16,149 nt of DNA from Candidatus Methylomirabilota bacterium (GTDB lineage Bacteria; Methylomirabilota; Methylomirabilia; Methylomirabilales; Methylomirabilaceae). The notes below the pieces were generated by a model. The model saw only the letters and a list, made by a program, of their open reading frames with translations, was not told where the DNA came from and made no database searches. Each line of letters opens with the position of its first letter. Position 1 is the first letter of the stretch. The translations under genes and the position numbers were made by a program. This document shows, in pieces, positions 8,263 through 14,316 of this stretch. The DNA is taken from assembly GCA_028869615.1 (NCBI GenBank), contig JAGWRQ010000027.1:1-16149 (forward strand), written 5' to 3'.

Positions 8263-9492
8263 ATGGCAACGTCACTCTATTCGCGCATCGCGTCGAGGGC
8301 GTCGTTATACGCGGGGCTGTTGCAGGGTGTGGCTGAGAACCCCCGATACTACCGCTTTGTCATGCGTCGCGGCTGGTACGACAAGATCGTCAAACAGCTT
8401 GCCAAACATGACCTCCCCGTCCATAAGACTTTCTATCCGGCCAAGCTCGATCTGCGCATCATGTATGCGTGCAACTTGCGGTGCAAGATGTGCGGCCAGT
8501 GGGGTGAGAACGGCACATACTTCGAGTACGGCACGCCCAGATTGCAACGCACGCTGGAGCTCAAGACGATTGAGCGTGTGGTTGAGCAACTGGCGCCTCA
8601 TGGATTGCAATACGTAGACATCGAGGGGGGCGAGCCATTCCTACACCCGCATGTCATCGATTTGTTTAGGATGCTCAAGTCCTATGGCCTCTTGGTGAAA
8701 CCTGTCACGAACGGTACGCTGCTGAAGCAGTACGCGAAAGAGGTCGTTGACTGCGGCCTCGACGCAATCCACGTCTCGGTAGACGGCGACCGAGACTCCC
8801 ACAACATGGTGCGCCAGGCAACGTGGGCCTACGACCGCACGATGGAAGGCCTGTCCGCTGTCAGTACTGAGCGGCGGCGCGCAGGACGTCGCACACCGCT
8901 CCTGGTTATCTGTTTCACCATGACCAGACACAACACCGCCGCGTCGCTTCGCAAGCTGTGTCAGGAACTGCACGGCAAGCGCCTGATAGATGTCTTGTCG
9001 ATTAAAGCCGGTCCCATCTGGATCCCTCAGCACAAGGGAGAGGCATACGACAGATTAATAGAGCGGTACTTCGGCCGATGTGCGCTCACGAGCTGGAGGG
9101 GATTTACCGAGGACTATCGCGACTTTCACGAAGGGGCGCGAGAGGCGGCCCAGACCATCCGGGATCTCAAGGCGGGACACTACGACTTCTTCGTGCACGC
9201 GGTGCCAAGCATTCCACTGGAGGAGGTGCCAAAGCTGTACGGCGACTACGAGTGGAATCTGGGCCGTCCGCACTGCCCCATCCCGTACGCAGAACCGACC
9301 ATCGACGCCGATGGCAACGTGTACCCGTGTAACCTGTTTACCGATGAGGCCCTCTCGATGGGTAACATCTACGAACAGCCCTTTCTCGACATCTGGTTTG
9401 GGAAACGTTACACCACGTTTCGGCAGATGCTGGCTGATCAAGGCGGACTGTTGCCGATCTGTAACCGGTGCTGTCAACTGACAGAGCACTAG
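8263..9492 (+). CDS. Radical SAM enzyme with SPASM-like C-terminal Fe-S domain (first copy)
   Basis: The 409-residue protein carries the radical SAM cluster motif CNLRCKMC (Cys70, Cys74, Cys77) after a 69-residue N-terminal extension, and the SAM-binding GGEP motif at 122-125 (DIEGGEPFLHP). A second Fe-S region follows: Cys338 (HCPIPY), Cys356 in DADGNVYPCNLF, and a closing cluster Cys400/Cys403/Cys404. This is a SPASM/twitch-like layout used by peptide-modifying maturases and some small-molecule enzymes. Reaction and substrate are not readable. ATG 8263 directly follows the stop of the flippase-like gene (no gap), with GGAAG at 8253-8257, so it is the last gene of the tldD operon. Its neighbours make peptide modification or lipid head-group modification the two main options. 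Confidence 0.88.
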   Translation: MATSLYSRIASRASLYAGLLQGVAENPRYYRFVMRRGWYDKIVKQLAKHDLPVHKTFYPAKLDLRIMYACNLRCKMCGQWGENGTYFEYGTPRLQRTLELKTIERVVEQLAPHGLQYVDIEGGEPFLHPHVIDLFRMLKSYGLLVKPVTNGTLLKQYAKEVVDCGLDAIHVSVDGDRDSHNMVRQATWAYDRTMEGLSAVSTERRRAGRRTPLLVICFTMTRHNTAASLRKLCQELHGKRLIDVLSIKAGPIWIPQHKGEAYDRLIERYFGRCALTSWRGFTEDYRDFHEGAREAAQTIRDLKAGHYDFFVHAVPSIPLEEVPKLYGDYEWNLGRPHCPIPYAEPTIDADGNVYPCNLFTDEALSMGNIYEQPFLDIWFGKRYTTFRQMLADQGGLLPICNRCCQLTEH

Positions 9493-9559
9493 CCATGTCG
9501 ACGAGAGCTGCCGACCGGTGAAACAGCAGCGCGCGCCGCTCGCCCGGCCCTGATTAGGA

Positions 9560-9588
9560 TTGAGATTTGCCGCGGAGCTTTATATAAT
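9560..9588 (+). promoter_or_regulatory. Near-consensus sigma-70-type promoter
   Basis: TTGAGA (9560-9565, five of six -35 bases) and a perfect TATAAT (9583-9588) are separated by the optimal 17 bases. This is the best promoter match in the window. It lies 67 bases after the first radical SAM gene and about 137 bases before the start codon at 9726. Transcription should start near 9594-9596, giving a long leader. It implies that genes from 9726 onward form a separate unit from the tldD operon. Confidence 0.7.
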
Positions 9589-9594
9589 TCGTCG

Positions 9595-9725
9595 TCGGCC
9601 GCCGAGGGAGAAGGCTGTGGTGCCGCGAGGAGCATGAAGAGCCTCCAGCCGAGCGACGGCGCCTCGGGAGGACGACAGAGCGGGACGTTCTTATGGCCTA
9701 AACAGGCCGGAAAGGGGGATGGTGA
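9595..9725 (+). promoter_or_regulatory. Long, potentially structured 5' leader RNA of unknown class
   Basis: The region between the promoter and the start codon at 9726 contains nested complementary segments. CCGAGG (9602-9607) pairs with CCTCGG (9662-9667). Inside it, GGCTG (9613-9617) pairs with CAGCC (9646-9650) and GAGG (9627-9630) with CCTC (9642-9645). A separate hairpin GGCCT-AAAC-AGGCC (9695-9708) lies four bases before the GGGGG ribosome-binding tract (9714-9718). GTCGTC (9591-9596) could also pair with GACGAC (9671-9676), but it straddles the expected transcription start. I do not recognise a known riboswitch. Pairing was judged by eye, and GC-rich DNA gives such matches by chance. 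Confidence 0.35.
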
Positions 9726-9729
9726 GTGA
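9634..9729 (+). CDS. Possible 31-residue leader ORF overlapping the next gene
   Basis: An ATG-started frame of 31 codons runs through the leader and ends at TGA 9727-9729, sharing four bases (GTGA) with the GTG start at 9726. That is the same kind of stop/start overlap seen at real gene junctions here. The peptide is hydrophilic, rich in Gly, Ser and Lys, has no Cys and no signal peptide (begins MKSLQPSDGASGG). Against it, the only Shine-Dalgarno (GAGGAG 9627-9632) is a single base from the ATG, which is too close for good initiation. It may be a regulatory leader peptide, a small translated gene, or chance. Confidence 0.2.
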   Translation: MKSLQPSDGASGGRQSGTFLWPKQAGKGDGE

Positions 9730-10940
9730 AAAGGCAACTCACCGCGCTTGCGGTCGTAGTACTGGTAACTGTGGGACTGGCTCTGGGCTCTGACTGGTAT
9801 ATGCATCACGGAAAATGGTACGCCAAAGAGCCGGCCAAGGATTTCTATGTCTCCAAACTCATCGCCGATATTCGGACGGCCACCGAGCCGTATCAAGACA
9901 TAGCACAGGCCAAGGGGGACGGGTACGCGCAGATATCGGGGAACGTACCGCTTCAGGGCTACCATTTTTATAAAGCCGGGATCACGCAGTTTGATTACAC
10001 CAACCCCTCTACGCTCCTGTATACCCTGGCCGAAGGGCGCTGGACACTGGTTGGCTTGGAGTACGCGTTCCCCGGAGAACCTCCTACTCAGAGCCCATTT
10101 CCAGGCATAGCCTGGGAACGACAACTGGCAGTCTGTCGCTATGCCGACTGGCAGGAGTATCGCTCGCACTCCCGCGAAGGCTGCCCTCAGATTCATCCCG
10201 ACACGAAAAGCGCCTTCGCGGCCTGGTACCCGGACATGTGGGTGATCCGTCTGTGGCTTTGGTATCCTAATCCTTATGGGTTGTTCGCAAGCTTGAACCC
10301 CCTCCTGGCGCCATTCGATGATCGAACGATCCCGCCTGATGAAACGGGGAGCTGGGAGGACTGGAAAGCGCGCACGGCCTTCTCGAACTTTAATCATCAC
10401 TTTTCCGGCTGGCTGGTCCTCTTGATGGGCATTGTCATGGCTATTTCCATTGTGTGGGGGGAAAGGGGGGGATCAAAGCTCTCCAATCTCTGGCCCATCG
10501 TGGCGCTGGGTGTGGCCGCGTTCATCCTCTACCGGAGCGACCCGGAGTTTTGGCCGTTTGGGCCCAGGACACTGGTCGAGCTCCTAGGAGATCGAGAGGT
10601 CATCGAACATAAGGCCTCGGGCCTCATCATTCTGGCTATAGGGAGTGTGGAATGGCTGCGGGTGCGCGGCATCCTGTCCCATTGGCTGTGGGGGCTGCTC
10701 TTTCCCGGGCTTGCCATCATGGGGGGGACAACCTTGCTGTTCCACCTGCATCCCATCAGTAACTTCAACTACCTCGGGCGGAACAATCAGCCGCACATCA
10801 CCGAGGGAGCTACTGCGATCCTGGCCGGCACGACATACCTCCTGGCCAGTTTAAAGATCATGCAACAGCGCTGGTGGAGGCTGGTTCCGGCTTTCTTCAT
10901 TATCCTCATGGGCGTGCAACTCATTGTGTACCTTGAATAG
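9726..10940 (+). CDS. Two-part membrane protein: extracytoplasmic N-terminal domain plus His-rich six-helix domain
   Basis: This protein has 404 residues. A Lys/Arg start and hydrophobic run (residues 6-21) form a signal anchor. Residues 30-120 hold a soluble domain with GYAQISG, a HFYKAGITQFDYTNPSTLLY stretch and LVGLEYAFP. This resembles a secreted domain of unknown function found in other bacteria, where an HY-N motif and a P-x-x-L-L-Y motif lead to GVEY. Six hydrophobic segments follow (about 226-245, 254-271, 291-308, 315-335, 354-373, 381-402). Histidines cluster at helix ends: NHHFSGW, EHKASG, FHLHP and QPHIT, which could bind haem or copper as in CopD/cytochrome b561-like proteins; this is inference. 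GTG 9726 is supported by the GGGGG tract at 9714-9718. It lies between two radical SAM genes and has its own promoter. Real function unknown. Confidence 0.8.
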   Translation: MKRQLTALAVVVLVTVGLALGSDWYMHHGKWYAKEPAKDFYVSKLIADIRTATEPYQDIAQAKGDGYAQISGNVPLQGYHFYKAGITQFDYTNPSTLLYTLAEGRWTLVGLEYAFPGEPPTQSPFPGIAWERQLAVCRYADWQEYRSHSREGCPQIHPDTKSAFAAWYPDMWVIRLWLWYPNPYGLFASLNPLLAPFDDRTIPPDETGSWEDWKARTAFSNFNHHFSGWLVLLMGIVMAISIVWGERGGSKLSNLWPIVALGVAAFILYRSDPEFWPFGPRTLVELLGDREVIEHKASGLIILAIGSVEWLRVRGILSHWLWGLLFPGLAIMGGTTLLFHLHPISNFNYLGRNNQPHITEGATAILAGTTYLLASLKIMQQRWWRLVPAFFIILMGVQLIVYLE

Positions 10941-10985
10941 AAGCAGCCGAACGGCAGAGCAACAGCCGTGACGGGGGGACGACGC

Positions 10986-11972
10986 GTGAAGTTGCCGTTT
11001 ATCCTATCGGGGGCAAAACGAGTTTTTGACTCTAGACCCATCCATGCCCAAATAGATGTCATGGACGATTGCAATCTGTCCTGCCAATATTGCAGCGAAT
11101 ACGCTCCCGGTGCTCCTGCGCCACCACTCCAGGACCTCAAACGACGAATCGACAAGTTAGATTCGTTGGGCGTATTTGTGTACGACTTTCGGGGTGGAGA
11201 GCCTCTTCTGCACCCTGGTATTGTCGAGCTGGTTGCCCACACCAAACACAAACGGAACGGTGCAAACCTGGTCACCATCATCACGAATGGATTTCTGCTG
11301 AAGAGCGACTTGATCCGGGACCTCAACAATGCGGGGTTGGATTGTCTTCAGGTGAGCGTTGATAGTGTCGAGCCGACTCCAACGACTCCCAAATCCCTTA
11401 AGTCGCTTCTGCCAAAACTGCGCCTTCTGGCTCGTGAGGCCAGATTCGACGTCAAAATTCAGACGACTCTCTATGAAGAAACCTATGCCGATTACGATCG
11501 GTTCAGGGAGGTGTTGAAGGATTTCCCCTTCACGCTCCGATTCTCTCCCATGCATCATCCCGGCGGCAGGATCGCCATACAGGGAGAAAAGTACGTTGCG
11601 TTCTTGAGGAAGTACGGCGTATCTGAAGCTGGTGACTTTTGGGACCAGCAACTTGAGGAAATGCTCATGGGAGACTTCTCCAGGCCGTGGAAATGCCTGG
11701 GAGGGTTTAAATCGTTATTCATTAACTCCAAGGGCGGTATGCACTGGTGCTGTCAGCAGCGAGATTACGTCACGCCTCTGCAAACCTTAAGCCTGGCTGA
11801 GCTACGCAAGAACAACTGCCATAAACCTTGTGAGGCCGGATGCTGCATTGGTTATGTGCGGGTCATATCGAACGCCCTCGGAGAGCCTACAAAAACCTTT
11901 GCGGCAAGTCTTCGCATGGCGCTTCAGAAGAACAGGCAGCCGTCGATTGAGCAGTCCCCTGTTCCGGGCTGA
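10986..11972 (+). CDS. Radical SAM enzyme with Cys-rich SPASM-like C-terminal domain (second copy)
   Basis: The 328-residue protein begins MKLPFILSGAKRV and reaches the radical SAM motif CNLSCQYC quickly (Cys29, Cys33, Cys36). The SAM-binding GGEP is at 70-73 (YDFRGGEPLLHP). The C-terminal region carries seven cysteines (237, 255, 256, 278, 282, 286, 287), including the doublets HWCCQQ and GCCIGY, consistent with one or two auxiliary Fe-S clusters of the SPASM type. It differs clearly from the first radical SAM protein, which has a long N-terminal extension and fewer C-terminal cysteines, so they are not recent duplicates. GTG 10986 is preferred because a GGGGGG tract at 10973-10978 is well spaced; an earlier in-frame GTG at 10968 lacks a site. 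It follows the His-rich membrane protein by 45 bases and probably shares its promoter. The substrate is unknown. Confidence 0.87.
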   Translation: MKLPFILSGAKRVFDSRPIHAQIDVMDDCNLSCQYCSEYAPGAPAPPLQDLKRRIDKLDSLGVFVYDFRGGEPLLHPGIVELVAHTKHKRNGANLVTIITNGFLLKSDLIRDLNNAGLDCLQVSVDSVEPTPTTPKSLKSLLPKLRLLAREARFDVKIQTTLYEETYADYDRFREVLKDFPFTLRFSPMHHPGGRIAIQGEKYVAFLRKYGVSEAGDFWDQQLEEMLMGDFSRPWKCLGGFKSLFINSKGGMHWCCQQRDYVTPLQTLSLAELRKNNCHKPCEAGCCIGYVRVISNALGEPTKTFAASLRMALQKNRQPSIEQSPVPG

Positions 11973-11996
11973 TAGAGACGCCCCTTGCCTGCGGGG

Positions 11997-12031
11997 GAAG
12001 CGAAGGGCGGAGGCATAGATTGCCTCGCTTC
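11997..12031 (+). other. Hairpin between the second radical SAM gene and the HAD gene
   Basis: GAGGCA (12010-12015) and TGCCTC (12021-12026) form a 6-bp stem with a 5-base loop. GAAGC (11997-12001) and GCTTC (12027-12031) add five more pairs, with an 8-base bulge on the left. There is no T-run after it, so it is not a standard intrinsic terminator. It could be an attenuating or processing structure in the only noticeable gap (75 bases) of this stretch. Confidence 0.3.
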
Positions 12032-12047
12032 ACACTGGACGATTGAC

Positions 12048-12725
12048 ATGCTGACGAAGGCTGTCCTCTTCGACTTCGGGGGGACCCTTGACGCCGACGG
12101 GGTCGCCTGGAAAGACAGATTCTATCCGCTCTATCTCGCCGAACAGGTGAAGGTGGACCGGGATCGATACGATCGAGCTTATTATGCTGCCGATGATGCT
12201 TTGGTGGCGCGGCGGCTCTCGGGCTGCTCGTTTCGAGAGAGCCTTTTGCTCCTGGTCACGGGCGTGCTGGAGGCGCTGGATATCGCCGATTCGAGGTTGG
12301 CATCGCGGCTGTGCGACCGGTTTCTGCAGGACTCATTGGATACGATTCGTTCCAATATCGAGACGTTGCGCGAGCTGGCAGCGCGATTTCGGCTCGGCAT
12401 CGTCTCAAACTTCTACGGCAATCTTGAACAGGTATGCCTCGAGACGGGGCTTGCCCCATTCATGAGCGTGTTGATTGACTCGGCCTGCGTCGGGTTCATC
12501 AAGCCGGACCCCAGGATCTTTCAGGCCGCGCTGACGCAGTTGCAACTCGACCCACGAGAGGCGATATTTGTCGGGGACTCCTTGCCCCGAGACATGAAGG
12601 GGGCGAAGGGTCTTGGGATGCCCCATATCTGGCTGGTTTCAGATCACTCCGACCCTGTCGTCCCCTGCTGTCCGGATGATCTCATGATCAGTGCCTTGAC
12701 GGATCTTCAGGAGGCGCTCCTATGA
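12048..12725 (+). CDS. HAD-superfamily hydrolase with atypical motif I
   Basis: The 225-residue protein has the four HAD motifs: I, FDFGGTLD with nucleophile Asp9; II, GIVSNFYGN with Ser120; III, FIKPDPRIF with Lys152; IV, FVGDSLPRDMKGA with Asp177 and Asp182. The residue two after the nucleophile is Gly11, where most HAD phosphatases have an Asp general acid, so phosphatase chemistry may be altered or the enzyme may use another acid. A helical cap occupies residues 20-100. By context it could remove a phosphate from an intermediate of the operon. ATG 12048 is chosen because MLTKAVLFDF begins the fold directly; its ribosome site is weak (GGA near 12037). The stop overlaps the next start (ATGA), so it leads the biosynthetic operon. 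Confidence 0.87.
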   Translation: MLTKAVLFDFGGTLDADGVAWKDRFYPLYLAEQVKVDRDRYDRAYYAADDALVARRLSGCSFRESLLLLVTGVLEALDIADSRLASRLCDRFLQDSLDTIRSNIETLRELAARFRLGIVSNFYGNLEQVCLETGLAPFMSVLIDSACVGFIKPDPRIFQAALTQLQLDPREAIFVGDSLPRDMKGAKGLGMPHIWLVSDHSDPVVPCCPDDLMISALTDLQEALL

Positions 12726-13456
12726 GCGGGCCTACAACCCTTCGACCGGGCTCAGGAGAACCCCTGACGGGGGGCATCATTGCGGCCGGGGAAGGTTCCC
12801 GGTTAAAACGAGACGGCGTGAGGATGCCGAAACCGATGGTGCCCATCGTAGGCGTTTCGCTGATCGAGCGGGTGGTGAGCAATTTTGTGAAGGCCGGTAT
12901 CACGCAGCAACGGATCATCTTCAACGAGGACGACCGGGAGTGCGCCCTGTTCATCCGGGAGCGCTTCCCGAACCTTGATATCCATTGCATCGTAAAGACT
13001 ACGCGCTCATCATACGAAAGCTTCTGGGAGGTCGGCAGGCAATCCGGTCCAGGCCTTATCCTGATGTCTACCGTAGACTGGATCTGTCCGGAGCCGGCAT
13101 TCCGTCGATTCGTCGATCAGGCGCGGCGCTGCTGTCAGGCTGCCATTGTCTTGGCCGTGACGCCGTTCGTCGCCGACGAGAAGCCCCTCTGGGTGACCCT
13201 CGATCCGTCAGGGCGCGTGACGGCTATCGGTGGCGCCTCGGGTGACGTTGTGACCGCCGGGCTCTATCTTGTATCCGGCGCGGTCTTTGCCCAAGCCCCT
13301 CACCCCGCTACGCTGAGCCGGCTTCGCGACTTCCTGGTCTGGATGGTTGACCGTGGGGTCCCGGTCTATGGGGTGATTATTGACCAGGTCATCGATGTCG
13401 ATCGCGCCGAGGATCTTCAGTTGGCTGAGACCCTACTAAAAGACAGCGCCTCATGA
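12722..13456 (+). CDS. Sugar-nucleotidyltransferase-like enzyme (NTP transferase family)
   Basis: This encodes 244 residues with the nucleotide-binding signature GGIIAAGEGSRL (18-28) and the PKPM lysine (Lys37), as in enzymes that join NTP to a sugar-1-phosphate or to phosphocholine-like head groups. The metal-binding acid appears in LMSTVDWI, a variant of the usual GD motif, and the closing VIDVDRAEDL is typical of the family. The product is likely a nucleotide-activated small molecule; the substrate is not readable. ATG 12722 lies in an ATGA overlap with the HAD gene and has a strong AGGAGG at 12709-12714. Residues 5-15 (TTLRPGSGEPL) precede the fold and are encoded by a dispersed-repeat-like sequence, so they look like a recent N-terminal addition. 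The gene ends in another ATGA overlap with the ATP-grasp gene. Confidence 0.85.
   Translation: MSGPTTLRPGSGEPLTGGIIAAGEGSRLKRDGVRMPKPMVPIVGVSLIERVVSNFVKAGITQQRIIFNEDDRECALFIRERFPNLDIHCIVKTTRSSYESFWEVGRQSGPGLILMSTVDWICPEPAFRRFVDQARRCCQAAIVLAVTPFVADEKPLWVTLDPSGRVTAIGGASGDVVTAGLYLVSGAVFAQAPHPATLSRLRDFLVWMVDRGVPVYGVIIDQVIDVDRAEDLQLAETLLKDSAS
12738..12761 (+). repeat. Degenerate dispersed repeat (CCCTTCGACC...CAGGA type), copy 2
   Basis: This lies just inside the nucleotidyltransferase gene, 16 bases after its start codon. It shares CCCTTCGACCG and a following CAGGA-AA block with 1958-1980. It is closer than copy 1 to the common environmental repeat with a GGCTCAGG core. It is translated in frame without a stop and extends the protein N-terminus ahead of the conserved fold. 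Confidence 0.5.
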
Positions 13457-14316
13457 TACCGCACCTGTGGGGGATTTATCGTGAACAGCAGCACTCGCCG
13501 GGCCGGGAATTCGATGATGCTGAGATCCTGAGACTCGTGGCCAAGCATGTCGAGGCAGCCGGCTATCAGGTGCATCTCAAAACGCCGGAGGAGCTCAGGT
13601 TAACCGACGACTCTTCTCCCTCGCTCGTATTTTTGATGTGCGAGCGGATAGAAGCCCTCGGCCTGCTTGAACCGTTGGAGATGAAAGGTGTCCCGCATGT
13701 CAATCCTCTGCGGGCCGTGCTGAACACCTATCGGGACCGCATGATCCCGCTCCTCACCGCCTCAGCGGTGCCGATCCCGCGGAGTCAGATCATCTCGAGC
13801 AACTCGTCCGATCATGGCCATCCTGCGCCACACCTCGGGGCAGGCCCTTTCCCGATCTGGATCAAACGAGCCGATGTCCACAATACCCAATCCGGGGATG
13901 TTGAACTCGTGCCGTCTCTGGAGCAACTTCGGATGGCGCTGACAGCGCTCCACGGCAGGGGAGTCTCCCGCGTGGTGCTGCAGCAACACATTCCGGGGGA
14001 TCTGATCAAGTTTTACGGGATTGGGAAGCCGCTTACGAGCCATCGGAAGGGCGCGTGGTTGAGGTGGTTCTATCACCGGGATCAGGAGCTGGCGCGGTAT
14101 CCCTTCTCGGAAGAGGCGTTACAGACGCTCACGCAGCAGGCGGCTTTCGCCATCGGCCTTGAGGTGTACGGAGGAGATGCCATCATCACACCTGCCGGGG
14201 AGATCTTTCTCATCGACATCAATGCCTGGCCCTCGTTTGCGTTGTTTCGCGAGGAGGCCGCTGCTCAGATCGCCGCATGGCTGCTGCGTCGCGTGAGGCA
14301 GGGAGCGCTTCAATGA
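13453..14316 (+). CDS. ATP-grasp ligase-like protein
   Basis: The 287-residue protein shows an ATP-grasp layout: an N-terminal preATP-grasp region (HLWGIYREQQHSPGREFDD) with no obvious Cys or His nucleophile, a nucleotide-binding lysine in IWIKRADVH (Lys138), a VVLQQHIPGDLIKFYGIG strand pair near 175-195, and the metal-binding D-x-N pattern in FLIDINAWPSF (Asp255, Asn257). Such enzymes activate a carboxylate with ATP and join it to an amine or thiol; here the amine could come from the neighbouring aminotransferase, but this is inference. At 287 residues it is compact, with no fused extra domain. It starts in an ATGA overlap with the nucleotidyltransferase gene and ends in an ATGA overlap with the aminotransferase gene, so all are translated from one message. 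Inositol-kinase-type ATP-grasp proteins are an alternative reading. Confidence 0.78.
   Translation: MIPHLWGIYREQQHSPGREFDDAEILRLVAKHVEAAGYQVHLKTPEELRLTDDSSPSLVFLMCERIEALGLLEPLEMKGVPHVNPLRAVLNTYRDRMIPLLTASAVPIPRSQIISSNSSDHGHPAPHLGAGPFPIWIKRADVHNTQSGDVELVPSLEQLRMALTALHGRGVSRVVLQQHIPGDLIKFYGIGKPLTSHRKGAWLRWFYHRDQELARYPFSEEALQTLTQQAAFAIGLEVYGGDAIITPAGEIFLIDINAWPSFALFREEAAAQIAAWLLRRVRQGALQ

Noticed and set aside
7189..9492. Hopanoid genes hpnL and hpnH
   Set aside because: The membrane protein belongs to the broad HpnL-containing superfamily, but the radical SAM protein lacks the HpnH N-terminal pattern, and no squalene or hopanoid synthesis gene is visible in the window.
9601..9680. Possible S-adenosylhomocysteine riboswitch, because of GAGGAGC and ACGGCGC segments
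   Set aside because: The order and pairing of the segments do not reproduce the known pseudoknot as I recall it, so a named riboswitch class is not claimed.
9489..10400. 303-codon open frame on the minus strand
   Set aside because: It lies almost wholly opposite the membrane-protein gene, shows no recognisable domain or hydrophobic pattern, and its length is explained by the GC-rich codon bias of the sense gene.
11997..12031. Intrinsic terminator between the second radical SAM gene and the HAD gene
   Set aside because: The hairpin has a large bulge and is not followed by a run of T, so it does not meet the usual pattern.
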